Positions 24,370 through 32,068 of a stretch of DNA of 64,000 nucleotides are shown piece after piece. The translations under genes and the position numbers were made by a program. Below the pieces are notes generated by a model. That model was not told the DNA's origin. It made no database searches and saw nothing but the letters and a program-made list of their open reading frames with translations. Source of the stretch: Arthrobacter_B citreus (GTDB taxonomy: Bacteria > Actinomycetota > Actinomycetes > Actinomycetales > Micrococcaceae); the NCBI RefSeq assembly GCF_042429235.1, contig NZ_JBHMBA010000007.1; one strand, 5' to 3'. The stretch's first letter is position 1. Every line of letters begins with the position of its first letter.

Positions 24370-26346
24370 TTAGTCGAGCCCGCGCAGGTCCAGCGTCAGC
24401 ACCGAGTCGCCCGAGCCGTCGATGGTCACCGGGATGCCCCAGTCCTGCTGGTACAGGTGGCAGGCGGCGTGGTCGGGGATTTCTCCGCCGGGTTCGCCGT
24501 CGCACGCCGCAGCCCGCGCCGTGATGTGAAGAACGCCGCCGGGAACCTGATCCGAGAGCACCAGCTCACGGGTCAGCCCGGTGGAGGTGCCGCCGCCGGA
24601 AATGAGCAGCTCCTCGGGCGAGGATGAGATCTTCAACTGGGTCGGATCTCCCCACCGGTCATCCAGCTTCTGGCCCTTGGGCGCCGAGAACCGCACGGAC
24701 AGGGCAACCGGCCCGGCAGCCATCGGGCTGGCCGGACGCTGCGTCTGCCGGGCGCCCTCGTCCACTGACTGGGCTTCCTTGGGGATCGGCAGCCGGACCA
24801 GCTCATGCTTGTTGGCATCCACGACAATCAGCAGCGGTTCGGCCGCCGTGGTGTCCACCAGCAGATCGGAGGGCTCGGAGAGACCGCGTGCGAGCGTGGA
24901 GACTGTCCTCGTGACCGGGTCGTAGCGGCGGACCGCTCCGTTGTAGGTGTCGGCAATGGCCACGGAACCGTCCGGCAGCACTGCAACGCCCAGCGGGTGC
25001 TGCAGCCTGGCACCGTCGGCGTCGCCGTCCCGGAAACCGAAGTCGAACAGCCCGGCGCCGACGGCGGTGTCCACGGACACCTGTGTCCCGGCGTCGTCAG
25101 CGGCGAAGGACAGCCGGCGCAGAGCCGACGTCTCCGAATCGGCTACCCAAATGTTGCCGGCGGCATCTTCGGCCAGGCCGGAGGACTGGGCGAACCAGGC
25201 CTTGTCACCCGGACCGTCGAGGAGTCCCTCCAAACCGGTTCCGGCCAGGATGCCCACCGCCCCGGTGAGCGGATCGAAGGTGAAGATCTGGTGCGTGCCG
25301 GCCATGGCCACGACCAGCCGTTCCAGTTTCGTGGACCAGGTGAGGTCCCACGGTGAGGAGAGGGAAACGTCCAGGGGCGCCGTGCCAAGGTCCGACTCTG
25401 CCAGGGCAGGCTCATAGCCGCTGGCGTCCGCTGTGCTGGATTCGGACGGGTGCGGGTCCCCGGCAACCCGTTTGGTCTGGTTACCGGCGTCCAGCAGGCG
25501 CTGAATGCCGTTTCCCGCCACAGTGGTCACTGTTCCGGAGCCCAGGGCGACCGCCCGCAGGCGGTGGTTGACCGTGTCGGCCACGACGACGTCGTACCCC
25601 GCAGCCTCGGCCACGGCCGCCGGGAGCACCGCCAAGCCCTGGGGCTCGTTGAAACGCGCGGTGGATGCCGTGCCGTCCCGCCAGCCCTTGGTGCCGTCGC
25701 CCACGATGGAGCGCACCGTGGTGAGGTCAGCTTCCAGCTCCACCAGGCGGTGGTGCCCGGTGTCCGCCACCAGGAACGTTCCGCCGGGCAGCGGAACCGC
25801 TTTGCCCGGGAAACGCAGGTTTCCGGCGGTGGGCTCGGCCGGAACGTAAGGACCGTCGCCGCGGTGCAGCGTGCCCTTGGCTTCGTGCTCGGCCACCAGT
25901 TCCGCGATCAGCGAGTCCAGTCCCGCTGCATGGCCTTCACCGGAAAGGTTGGCCACGATGTAGCCCTCCGGGTCCACGACCACGAGGGTCGGCCAGGCCC
26001 GGGCGGCGTAGGCCTGCCAGGTCAGCAGTTCCGGATCGTCCAGCACCGGGTGGTGAATCTCGTAGCGCTCAACGGCCGCGGCCAGCGCCACGGGGTCCGC
26101 CTCGTGCTCGAACTTGGGCGAATGGACGCCCACCGTGACGAGGACGTCGGAGTACTTCTCCTCCAAGGGACGCAGCTCATCAAGCACATGGAGGCAGTTG
26201 ATGCAGCAGAAGGTCCAGAAGTCCAGCAGCACAACCTTGCCGCGCAGGTCTTCGAGCCCCAGTTGGCGGCCGCCGGTGTTGAGCCAGTTGCGGCCTTCCA
26301 GCGCGGACGCCCGCACCCGGTAATCGGCACGCACGGTTTCAGTCAT
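24370..26346 (-). CDS. NHL-repeat thioredoxin-domain protein (NHLRC2-like)
   Basis: A 658-residue protein. Residues ~20-165 form a thioredoxin-like domain with the active site FCCINCLH (redox pair Cys48/Cys51), the same CCINC arrangement as in NHLRC2. Several NHL-type beta-propeller repeats follow (for example GTFLVADTGHHRLVELE, HPLGVAVLPDGSVAIADTYNGAVRRYD), then a beta-rich C-terminal domain. No signal peptide is seen, so it is probably cytoplasmic. The start codon overlaps the stop of the CopD-CtaG gene by 1 bp (TAATG), tying a thiol-redox protein to copper/cytochrome oxidase assembly. Its actual substrate is unknown. Confidence 0.85.
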   Translation of the reverse strand: MTETVRADYRVRASALEGRNWLNTGGRQLGLEDLRGKVVLLDFWTFCCINCLHVLDELRPLEEKYSDVLVTVGVHSPKFEHEADPVALAAAVERYEIHHPVLDDPELLTWQAYAARAWPTLVVVDPEGYIVANLSGEGHAAGLDSLIAELVAEHEAKGTLHRGDGPYVPAEPTAGNLRFPGKAVPLPGGTFLVADTGHHRLVELEADLTTVRSIVGDGTKGWRDGTASTARFNEPQGLAVLPAAVAEAAGYDVVVADTVNHRLRAVALGSGTVTTVAGNGIQRLLDAGNQTKRVAGDPHPSESSTADASGYEPALAESDLGTAPLDVSLSSPWDLTWSTKLERLVVAMAGTHQIFTFDPLTGAVGILAGTGLEGLLDGPGDKAWFAQSSGLAEDAAGNIWVADSETSALRRLSFAADDAGTQVSVDTAVGAGLFDFGFRDGDADGARLQHPLGVAVLPDGSVAIADTYNGAVRRYDPVTRTVSTLARGLSEPSDLLVDTTAAEPLLIVVDANKHELVRLPIPKEAQSVDEGARQTQRPASPMAAGPVALSVRFSAPKGQKLDDRWGDPTQLKISSSPEELLISGGGTSTGLTRELVLSDQVPGGVLHITARAAACDGEPGGEIPDHAACHLYQQDWGIPVTIDGSGDSVLTLDLRGLD

Positions 26347-28493
26347 TAACGATCTCCTTCAGAGCTGCTGGCATCCCGCTTCGCCAGATTGGCAAACATG
26401 TTGTTGTAAGCAGCCAGTTCAGCCTCATTATTCCGGTCGGCCGCCCGGTCTTTACGCCGTGTTTCGCGGGCATCGGTCCGCGACCACTGCAGGGCCACGC
26501 CAATGGCCACCATTACGGTGGGAATTTCCCCCACTCCCCACATGATGGATCCGCCCAGCTGCTGGTCCTCGAGGGCTGACAATCCCCAGTCCCGGCCCAT
26601 GTTTCCGAAGTACGAGGCCTGGATCAGGGAGGTGCCGCCCATCACCGCCACCCCGAAGAAAGCGTGGAAGGCCATGGTGGCCAGCAGGATCACCAGGCGC
26701 AGCGGATACGGTGCCCGGTACGGCAGCGGGTCGATGCCGATCATCGTCAGGACAAAGATGTAGCCGGTCAGCAGGAAGTGCACCACCATCAGCTCGTGGC
26801 CGACGTGCTGGCGCAGGGCGAAGCCGAACAGCTCGGAGTAGTAGAACACCACAATGGACCCGGCGAAGTTGACCGCCGCGAAGATCGGGTTGGTCACCAG
26901 CTTGGAGAACCATGAGTGCACCCCCACCAGGATCCATTCCCGGATGCCGCGGGTTCCGTCTCCGCGCGGCGTCAGGGCTTTCAGCGCCAGCGTGACCGGC
27001 GCGCCCAGGACGAGGAACAGGGGCACCACCATGGTCAGTGACATGTGCGCAAGCATGTGGGTGCTGAACAGGACCATGCCGTAGACGGCAGGGGCCCCGG
27101 AAGTGACGTAGGTCAGCATGGCCAGGCCCGCCAGCCAGCACAGGGTCCGGACCAGCGGCCATTTGTCGCCGCGCCGGCGGACCTTGTGGACACCGCGCAG
27201 GTAGGCGACGGCGAGGGTGAGCACAATGGCCACCCACAGCCAGTCGAACCGCCATTCGGTGAGGTACCGCTCGAGGGTCAGCTCCGGCGGAAGGTCGTAG
27301 CCGGTCAGGATGCGGGCCGGGGATGCGTTGGGCGGCAGTTCCTCGGGCCGCGGGGTGGCGGTGCGGCCCAGTGCCACGGCAATACCGGACACGGCGCCCA
27401 TGATGAGCAGTTCCACGCCGATCAGCTGCCACAGGACGCGGTTGGCGCTCTTTTGCTTCGGTCCGCCATGCTCGCTGGAACCGGCCGCTGAACCGGGGAC
27501 CTTTGCGGGCAGCTGCGGAATGATCCACCGGCGGTGCAGGAAGCCGATGACGCCGAGCAGCAGCGTTGCCGCGGCCTTCACCAGCACCAGGGCACCCCAT
27601 TCCGAGTTCAGCTGGCTGAAGGAGGTAATCCGCAGGGATGCATTGACGACGCCGGAGAGCAGCACCAGCGCGAAGGCGAAGCCGGCCAGCGCCGAGTAGC
27701 GGCGCAGCACCACACCGGTGATGGGGCCCAGCTGGCGGGACACCACGGCCAGGACGATCAGTCCTCCGATCCACAGGCAGACCCCGGCCAGGTGCAGGCC
27801 GATCGAGTTCACCGCGGCGCTGTGGTCGTCGCCGCCGGCGGAGTGCCCCACCAGCGCGATGGGAATGATGGCGCCGGCCGCCAGCACGGTGGTGGCTGCC
27901 AGTGCGTTGAGGGACCGGACACCGAAGGTCAGCGTGGTCACCACGGCGGCAATGATGCTCACGGCCAGCCAGGCACGCCCGGTGGAGAAATCGGTGACAA
28001 AGGAGCCAAGCCCCTGCGTGTAGGTGGCGTCCCCGCTCAGGGCCAGCCCTGATACGTCGGAGTAGGTGAAGAGCAGCACCCCGATGGCGGACAGGGTCCA
28101 CACCGCGGCAGCAATTCCGGCCAGCGTCAGGGTCCGGGCGAACGCCGGATGTTCCGGTTCGCCGGCCTCGATCCTGCGGCCCCGTTTCAGCTTCAGCGAC
28201 TTTGGCAGGATGGCCACTGAGAAGACCAGCGCGCCGATCACGGCTGCCATGGCGGCGTTGTGCAGCGCCTTGAAGACGGGCAGCGCCCACCGGGTCAGGG
28301 CGCCCGGGTCGGACAGCTGCTGGGCCGCGGCGGCACCGGAAAAGATCAGCGCCGACGCCATGGCGGTGAGCATGAGCGCGGCGGCGGCGATCAGCCAGCC
28401 GTTCCGTACGGCCGGGTCAGCAGCAGGCGCGCCGGGAGCGGGCCGGGGATCTTTTCCCGGCCGGGCGGTATCGGTGTTGGCAGTTTTAGGCAC
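26346..28493 (-). CDS. CopD-CtaG fusion, copper/cytochrome oxidase assembly membrane protein
   Basis: A 715-residue polytopic membrane protein with about 16 hydrophobic segments. The first half matches the CopD copper-resistance domain (LHNAAMAAVIGALVF, IGLHLAGVCLWIGGLIVLAVV with histidines in the membrane). The second half matches caa3_CtaG, the cytochrome c oxidase assembly domain (STHMLAHMSLTMVVPLFLVLG, VHFLLTGYIFVLTMIGIDP, AFHAFFGVAVMG). It probably handles copper at the membrane for oxidase maturation. This fusion is common in actinobacteria. The start is ATG 28493 with no strong ribosome-binding site. Confidence 0.9.
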   Translation of the reverse strand: MPKTANTDTARPGKDPRPAPGAPAADPAVRNGWLIAAAALMLTAMASALIFSGAAAAQQLSDPGALTRWALPVFKALHNAAMAAVIGALVFSVAILPKSLKLKRGRRIEAGEPEHPAFARTLTLAGIAAAVWTLSAIGVLLFTYSDVSGLALSGDATYTQGLGSFVTDFSTGRAWLAVSIIAAVVTTLTFGVRSLNALAATTVLAAGAIIPIALVGHSAGGDDHSAAVNSIGLHLAGVCLWIGGLIVLAVVSRQLGPITGVVLRRYSALAGFAFALVLLSGVVNASLRITSFSQLNSEWGALVLVKAAATLLLGVIGFLHRRWIIPQLPAKVPGSAAGSSEHGGPKQKSANRVLWQLIGVELLIMGAVSGIAVALGRTATPRPEELPPNASPARILTGYDLPPELTLERYLTEWRFDWLWVAIVLTLAVAYLRGVHKVRRRGDKWPLVRTLCWLAGLAMLTYVTSGAPAVYGMVLFSTHMLAHMSLTMVVPLFLVLGAPVTLALKALTPRGDGTRGIREWILVGVHSWFSKLVTNPIFAAVNFAGSIVVFYYSELFGFALRQHVGHELMVVHFLLTGYIFVLTMIGIDPLPYRAPYPLRLVILLATMAFHAFFGVAVMGGTSLIQASYFGNMGRDWGLSALEDQQLGGSIMWGVGEIPTVMVAIGVALQWSRTDARETRRKDRAADRNNEAELAAYNNMFANLAKRDASSSEGDR

Positions 28494-28537
28494 GGTACCT
28501 ATTCTCTACCCACGGTAGAAATTTGGGCGAATTACGC

Positions 28538-28570
28538 AAAAAAGGCCGACGCCTTCCGGCGCCGGCCCTT
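28538..28570 (-). terminator. Rho-independent terminator after HU gene
   Basis: On the minus strand a GC-rich stem (GGCCGGCGCC against GGCGTCGGCC, one mismatch, 4-nt loop) is followed by a run of six T. It lies 17 bp after the HU stop. Confidence 0.88.
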
Positions 28571-28586
28571 GCCTCGTTCGAGGAGG

Positions 28587-28874
28587 TTACTTCTTGTTGG
28601 AGACCGAAGCCTTCAGCTTGGAGCCCGCGGTCAGCTTGACGCTGTGGCCGGCGGGGATCTGAATGGTTTCGCCGGTCTGCGGGTTGCGGCCGGTGCGGGC
28701 AGCGCGGTCGGTGCGCTCAACTGCGAGCCAGCCCGGGATGGTGATCTTTTCACCATTGGCAACGGAGGTTGCGAAGATCTCGAAGACAGCGTCAAGCACG
28801 CCATTTACTGCGGTCTGGCTGTTGCCGGACTTCTCTGCGACTGCTGCAACAAGTTCACTGCGGTTCATAGCCAA
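28587..28874 (-). CDS. hup: HU family DNA-binding protein
   Basis: A 95-residue histone-like protein. Helices NRSELVAAVAEKSG and VNGVLDAVFEIFATSVANGEK and the beta arm with RTGRNPQTGETIQIPAGHSV match HU, which bends DNA non-specifically as a dimer. The arm contains the conserved GRNPxTGExI. Start choice: AGGAGG is 7 nt before a TTG at 28874 but 13 nt before the ATG at 28868, so I take the TTG, giving MAMNRSEL, which parallels the MAKNRSEL start known for actinobacterial HU. A T-tailed terminator follows. Confidence 0.95.
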   Translation of the reverse strand: MAMNRSELVAAVAEKSGNSQTAVNGVLDAVFEIFATSVANGEKITIPGWLAVERTDRAARTGRNPQTGETIQIPAGHSVKLTAGSKLKASVSNKK

Positions 28875-29121
28875 TTTATGTCCTCCTGGACTAGGGGTTA
28901 GCTCGAGCGGATCACGGATGCGAAACCGCCACTGTTGGAAAACTTACCAGTCCGAGGCCGAAAAACCGGCAAAATCCGCTGTTTTTCGCGGTTTTTTCCG
29001 CTATCAGCCCAGAAAAAGGTGCCATTTAGCCCACTCGGGCTCGTAGGCTTCTTCCCTGCAACGGCGCGGATTTCGGTGAGCGGAGGAGCGGCTTGGTCCC
29101 GGCCGGTGTTTCGGGCAGCAA
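28875..29121. other. Intergenic region upstream of HU gene
   Basis: About 250 bp between the HU start and the rpsN terminator. It contains AT-rich tracts (runs of T around 28980-28998) that should carry the HU promoter on the minus strand, but no clear -35/-10 pair could be assigned. No reading frame here looks coding. Confidence 0.5.
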
Positions 29122-29154
29122 AAAGGGCGGCAACCGAAGAGGTTGCCGCCCTTT
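29122..29154. terminator. Terminator after rpmB-rpmG-rpsN
   Basis: AAAGGGCGGCAACC and GGTTGCCGCCCTTT form a perfect 14-bp stem with a 5-nt loop, 20 bp after the rpsN stop. On the minus strand the stem ends in a short T run. Confidence 0.87.
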
Positions 29155-29174
29155 GAGAGCCGGTTATGCAGTGC

Positions 29175-29480
29175 TTACCAGCTGGACTTCTTGACGCCCG
29201 GCAGTTCGCCTGCGTGGGCCATGTTGCGGAAACGAACGCGCGAGATACCGAACTTCTGGAGGGTACCGCGGGGGCGGCCGTCGATCTGGTCGCGGTTGCG
29301 AAGGCGGACCGGCGATGCGTTGCGCGGAAGCTTCTGCAGGCCGAGGCGTGCAGCTTCGCGGGCTTCGTCGGTAGCGTTCGGGTCTACCAGAGTCTTCTTC
29401 AGTTCGAGGCGCTTCGCGGCGTAGCGCTCAACAACGACCTTGCGCTGCTCGTTGCGGGCAATCTTTGACTTCTTTGCCAT
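29175..29480 (-). CDS. rpsN: 30S ribosomal protein S14, zinc-independent form
   Basis: A 101-residue S14 with no cysteine at all, the long zinc-independent type, instead of the ~61-residue form with two CxxC pairs. It holds the usual KLPRNASPVRLRNRDQ and GRPRGTLQKFGISRVRFR sequences that contact 16S rRNA in the 30S head. It is the third gene of the rpmB-rpmG-rpsN cluster, 2 bp after rpmG. In many actinobacteria such paralogs replace zinc-binding versions under zinc limitation through Zur control; a Zur site could not be confirmed here. Confidence 0.96.
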   Translation of the reverse strand: MAKKSKIARNEQRKVVVERYAAKRLELKKTLVDPNATDEAREAARLGLQKLPRNASPVRLRNRDQIDGRPRGTLQKFGISRVRFRNMAHAGELPGVKKSSW

Positions 29481-29482
29481 TC

Positions 29483-29650
29483 TTAGCGCTCCTCACGGAA
29501 TTCGACGTGCTGGCGGACCTTGGGGTCGTACTTCTTCAGGACCATGCGGTCCGGGTCGTTACGACGGTTCTTGCGGGTCACGTAGGTGTACCCGGTGCCG
29601 GCGGTCGACTTCAGCTTGATGATCGGACGTACGTCCTTGTCCTTAGCCAC
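29483..29650 (-). CDS. rpmG: 50S ribosomal protein L33, cysteine-free form
   Basis: A 55-residue L33 starting at GTG 29650 (MAKDKDVRPIIKLKSTAG) and ending in EFREER. The four cysteines of the zinc-ribbon form are absent: the sequence has YTYVTRKNRRNDPDR and MVLKKYDPKVRQHV where CxxC pairs would sit. The GTG overlaps the rpmB stop (TAGTG), so the two are translationally coupled. It binds the 50S subunit near the E site. Confidence 0.95.
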   Translation of the reverse strand: MAKDKDVRPIIKLKSTAGTGYTYVTRKNRRNDPDRMVLKKYDPKVRQHVEFREER

Positions 29651-29886
29651 TAGAGCTTCACACCCTTCGCGATAAGGTCAGTGATGACGGCGTCGATACC
29701 GCGCACGTCGATCGTCTTGATGCCGCGGGCCGAAACCTGCAGCGTGACGTTGCGGCGCAGGGACGGAACCCAGTAGCGCTTCTTCTGAATATTCGGATCG
29801 AACCGGCGCTTGTTGCGGCGGTGCGAGTGCGAAATGCTGTGACCAAAGCCGGGGATGGCTCCGGTGACCTGGCAGTATGCTGCCAT
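29650..29886 (-). CDS. rpmB: 50S ribosomal protein L28
   Basis: A 78-residue L28, first of the three-gene cluster. The N-terminus MAAYCQVTGAIPGFGHSIS, then SHRRNKRRFDPNIQKKRYWV and ISARGIKTIDVRG-like sequences, are standard. Only one cysteine is left (Cys5), so this is the form without a zinc site. A GGAGAGAG ribosome-binding site precedes the ATG. The three genes probably share one transcript ending at the hairpin at 29122-29154. Confidence 0.96.
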   Translation of the reverse strand: MAAYCQVTGAIPGFGHSISHSHRRNKRRFDPNIQKKRYWVPSLRRNVTLQVSARGIKTIDVRGIDAVITDLIAKGVKL

Positions 29887-30289
29887 GATCTCTCTCCTCC
29901 AGTTGTAGTAAATATGACGGTCCTCAAAAAACAGACACAGGGCGTTTGCCTAAGCACCTGCCATAAAGAGCGTCCCGCCACCAGTTTTGACACCGTTATT
30001 ACTGCGACTTTCCGGAGGTGAACCTGGCGGGGTGAGATCCAGCCGAAGTGCCTCGCCGCGGGGAAGACGGTGAAGTTCAGGAAGCCAAGCAGTATCTGCC
30101 GGGACAGCCTTCAATTCTAGGTTTATACGGGTGGCCGCGCAAATGTCCGTCCGGCCGCATGGAAGCGGGCCGAGTGGACACAGGCGCAACTTAACGCCTC
30201 TCTATCCTAGGGGCAACCCGGCTTTCATTCAAACCGGCCGGATACCATACCCGGTTAACGTGCCCGACCTCACCATGGCGTGCGGTGAT
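29887..30289. other. 400-bp region upstream of rpmB; possible weak operator
   Basis: No convincing coding frame lies here. On the minus strand an imperfect 21-bp dyad at 29983-30003 (AGTAATAACG... arms, about 6 of 10 pairs) sits ~100 bp before rpmB and could be an operator, but it does not match the actinobacterial Zur consensus well. A TAGGAT element near 30205-30210 on the minus strand could be a -10 for a long leader. The rest shows nothing recognisable. Confidence 0.35.
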
Positions 30290-31435
30290 TCAGGACGACG
30301 ACGGCGCATCCACGGCACCGTCCGCGCCCACCACCACCACGCCGGCATCCGGATCCAGGGCCGCGCCGTCCAGTTCCGTTCCTCCGCCGATGACCGCGTC
30401 GGCGTCCACGATCGCGTTGCGCAGCCGTGCCCCGGAGCTGATCCGGACGTCCCCGAGGATCACGCAGGACTCGACGTCGGCTCCGGCTTCCACCCGTGCG
30501 CCGGGGCCGATCACGCTGCGGCGGACGGTTCCCTCCACCCGTGATCCCGGAGCGAGCATGCTGTCGGAAACCTGCGCCCCGGCACCCACGTAGCCGGGGA
30601 GCCGGCGCGGAGCCGCGCTGAGGATGGGCCACTTGGGGTCGTCAAAGATCATGCCGCGCCCGTCGATGAGGTCCATGTGGCCCTCGTGGTAGCTGCGGGG
30701 AGTACCCATGTCCCGCCAGTAGCCGTCCAGCTGGTGTTCGGCCACCTTTTCCGTCTTGACCAGGTAGGGGATCAGCTGGTCTCCGTAGTCCTCGAGCTTG
30801 CCTTCCTTTTCCATCAGCTCGTCCATGGCTGACAGCAGGATGCCGGCGTCGTAGAGGAATATCTCAGCGGCAACCCGGTCAGTTTTCGGATTGTCCGGCT
30901 TGTATTCAAAGCCGGTCACCTCGCCGCCCTTGGACTCCACCACGCCGTGGTCGGAGGGATTGTTGCGGATTTTCGTGGTTACCACCGTCAGGGCGGCGTT
31001 CGCCTCCTGGTGGGTCGCCACGACGTCGCGGTAGTCCAGCCGGTACAGGTGGTCGGCGCTGAGCACGAGCACCAGGTCGGGATCATATTCGCGGATGTAG
31101 TCGGCCTGCCGGTACAGGGCATCGGCGTTGCCTTCGGCGAATCCTTCGCCTTCTCCGCCCTGGTACGGCGGCAGGACCCGGAGTCCGCCGTTGGTCCGGT
31201 CCAAGTCCCAGGGGCGCCCGCTGACGAGGTGGTCGTTGAGGGACTTGGGCTTGTACTGCTCCACGATCCAGACATCGGAAAAACCGCTGTTATGGAGATT
31301 GGAGAGGGGGACGTCGATAAGCCGGTAGGAACCGGCAACCGGCATGGCGGGCTTCGCCCGGTGCTCGGTGAGCGCTCCGAGCCTGCCCCCGGTTCCACCG
31401 GCAAGAATAATGGTCAGGATTCGGGGCGTGTGCAT
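30290..31435 (-). CDS. glgC: Glucose-1-phosphate adenylyltransferase
   Basis: A 381-residue enzyme that makes ADP-glucose from glucose-1-phosphate and ATP for glycogen (or maltose-1-phosphate/trehalose-linked) synthesis. The N-terminal nucleotidyltransferase domain has LAGGTGGRLGALTEHRAKPA, the effector/substrate loop, and the VLSADHLYRLDY metal-binding site; DGYWRDMGTP binds sugar phosphate. The C-terminal part is a left-handed beta-helix with hexapeptide repeats. The last ~20 residues are Asp/Ala/Val-rich. The length is slightly under the ~400-430 of typical GlgC. No other glycogen gene is adjacent. Confidence 0.92.
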   Translation of the reverse strand: MHTPRILTIILAGGTGGRLGALTEHRAKPAMPVAGSYRLIDVPLSNLHNSGFSDVWIVEQYKPKSLNDHLVSGRPWDLDRTNGGLRVLPPYQGGEGEGFAEGNADALYRQADYIREYDPDLVLVLSADHLYRLDYRDVVATHQEANAALTVVTTKIRNNPSDHGVVESKGGEVTGFEYKPDNPKTDRVAAEIFLYDAGILLSAMDELMEKEGKLEDYGDQLIPYLVKTEKVAEHQLDGYWRDMGTPRSYHEGHMDLIDGRGMIFDDPKWPILSAAPRRLPGYVGAGAQVSDSMLAPGSRVEGTVRRSVIGPGARVEAGADVESCVILGDVRISSGARLRNAIVDADAVIGGGTELDGAALDPDAGVVVVGADGAVDAPSSS

Positions 31436-31504
31436 GAGTAATACCTCTCGATGGGGGTGATGGTGCTCAGCTGTCCCTACGCTAGCAAACGCAAAAATGC
31501 CCTG

Positions 31505-32005
31505 TCAGGTCCCGTCGGCGTCGAGCACGCTGAGGTCAGGGTCGATCCGGGACAGGATCCGCCGCCCCACCCGCTCGAGGTCCTCGACGTCACGGTCATC
31601 GAGGCCGTCGAAGACCAGGTCCCGCACGGTGCGGACATGATCCGGGGCCAGCCCCTCCAGGGCAGCCATCCCTTCGTCCGTGAGGGCAGCCATGGTCACC
31701 CGCGCATCGTCGGCTGAGGGGGTCCGTTCCATCCATCCGCGGCCCTCCAGCTTCTTCACCACATGGGACAGGCGGGACAGTGATGCATTGGACCGGGCCG
31801 CCAGCTCGCTCATGGGAAGGGCACGCCCGGGAGCCTCGGAGGTCATCGCCAGCACGTGATAGTCAAAGAGCGTTATCCGTGCCCGCTTAAACAGGTCCGC
31901 GTCCAGGGTGGGCGTCAGCCGGGTGGCGACGGCGTACAGCGCCAGCCAGGCCCGCCGTTCCTCGGGAGTCAGCCACCGGGGAGCGTTTGCAACAGATTCA
32001 CTCAT
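31505..32005 (-). CDS. MarR family transcriptional regulator
   Basis: A 166-residue winged-helix regulator. The helix-turn-helix region is ALPMSELAARSNASLSRLSHVVKKLEGRGW and the wing follows with ERTPSADDARVTMAALTDEG, matching MarR. Dimerisation helices lie at both ends. Such regulators usually repress adjacent genes and respond to aromatic or phenolic ligands. The next gene on the same strand is an MHS-family carrier whose stop lies 63 bp upstream of this start, so the two may be cotranscribed. No operator was identified. Confidence 0.9.
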   Translation of the reverse strand: MSESVANAPRWLTPEERRAWLALYAVATRLTPTLDADLFKRARITLFDYHVLAMTSEAPGRALPMSELAARSNASLSRLSHVVKKLEGRGWMERTPSADDARVTMAALTDEGMAALEGLAPDHVRTVRDLVFDGLDDRDVEDLERVGRRILSRIDPDLSVLDADGT

Positions 32006-32068
32006 GCGTCAATTCTCCCATGGTTAGTTGAGCCTTCAAGGATTGGCGGGCGCGGGCTGCCGCAGCGG

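Noticed and set aside
26452..28290. 612-codon open frame overlapping the CopD-CtaG gene in another frame
   Set aside because: The in-frame gene has clear membrane and CtaG motifs; the alternative is arginine/proline-rich and motif-free.
29983..30003. Zur box upstream of rpmB
   Set aside because: Only an imperfect dyad with about six of ten pairs; does not fit the known actinobacterial Zur consensus.
29950..30189. 79-codon minus-strand frame upstream of rpmB
   Set aside because: No ribosome-binding site, no motif and atypical composition; more likely leader or intergenic DNA.
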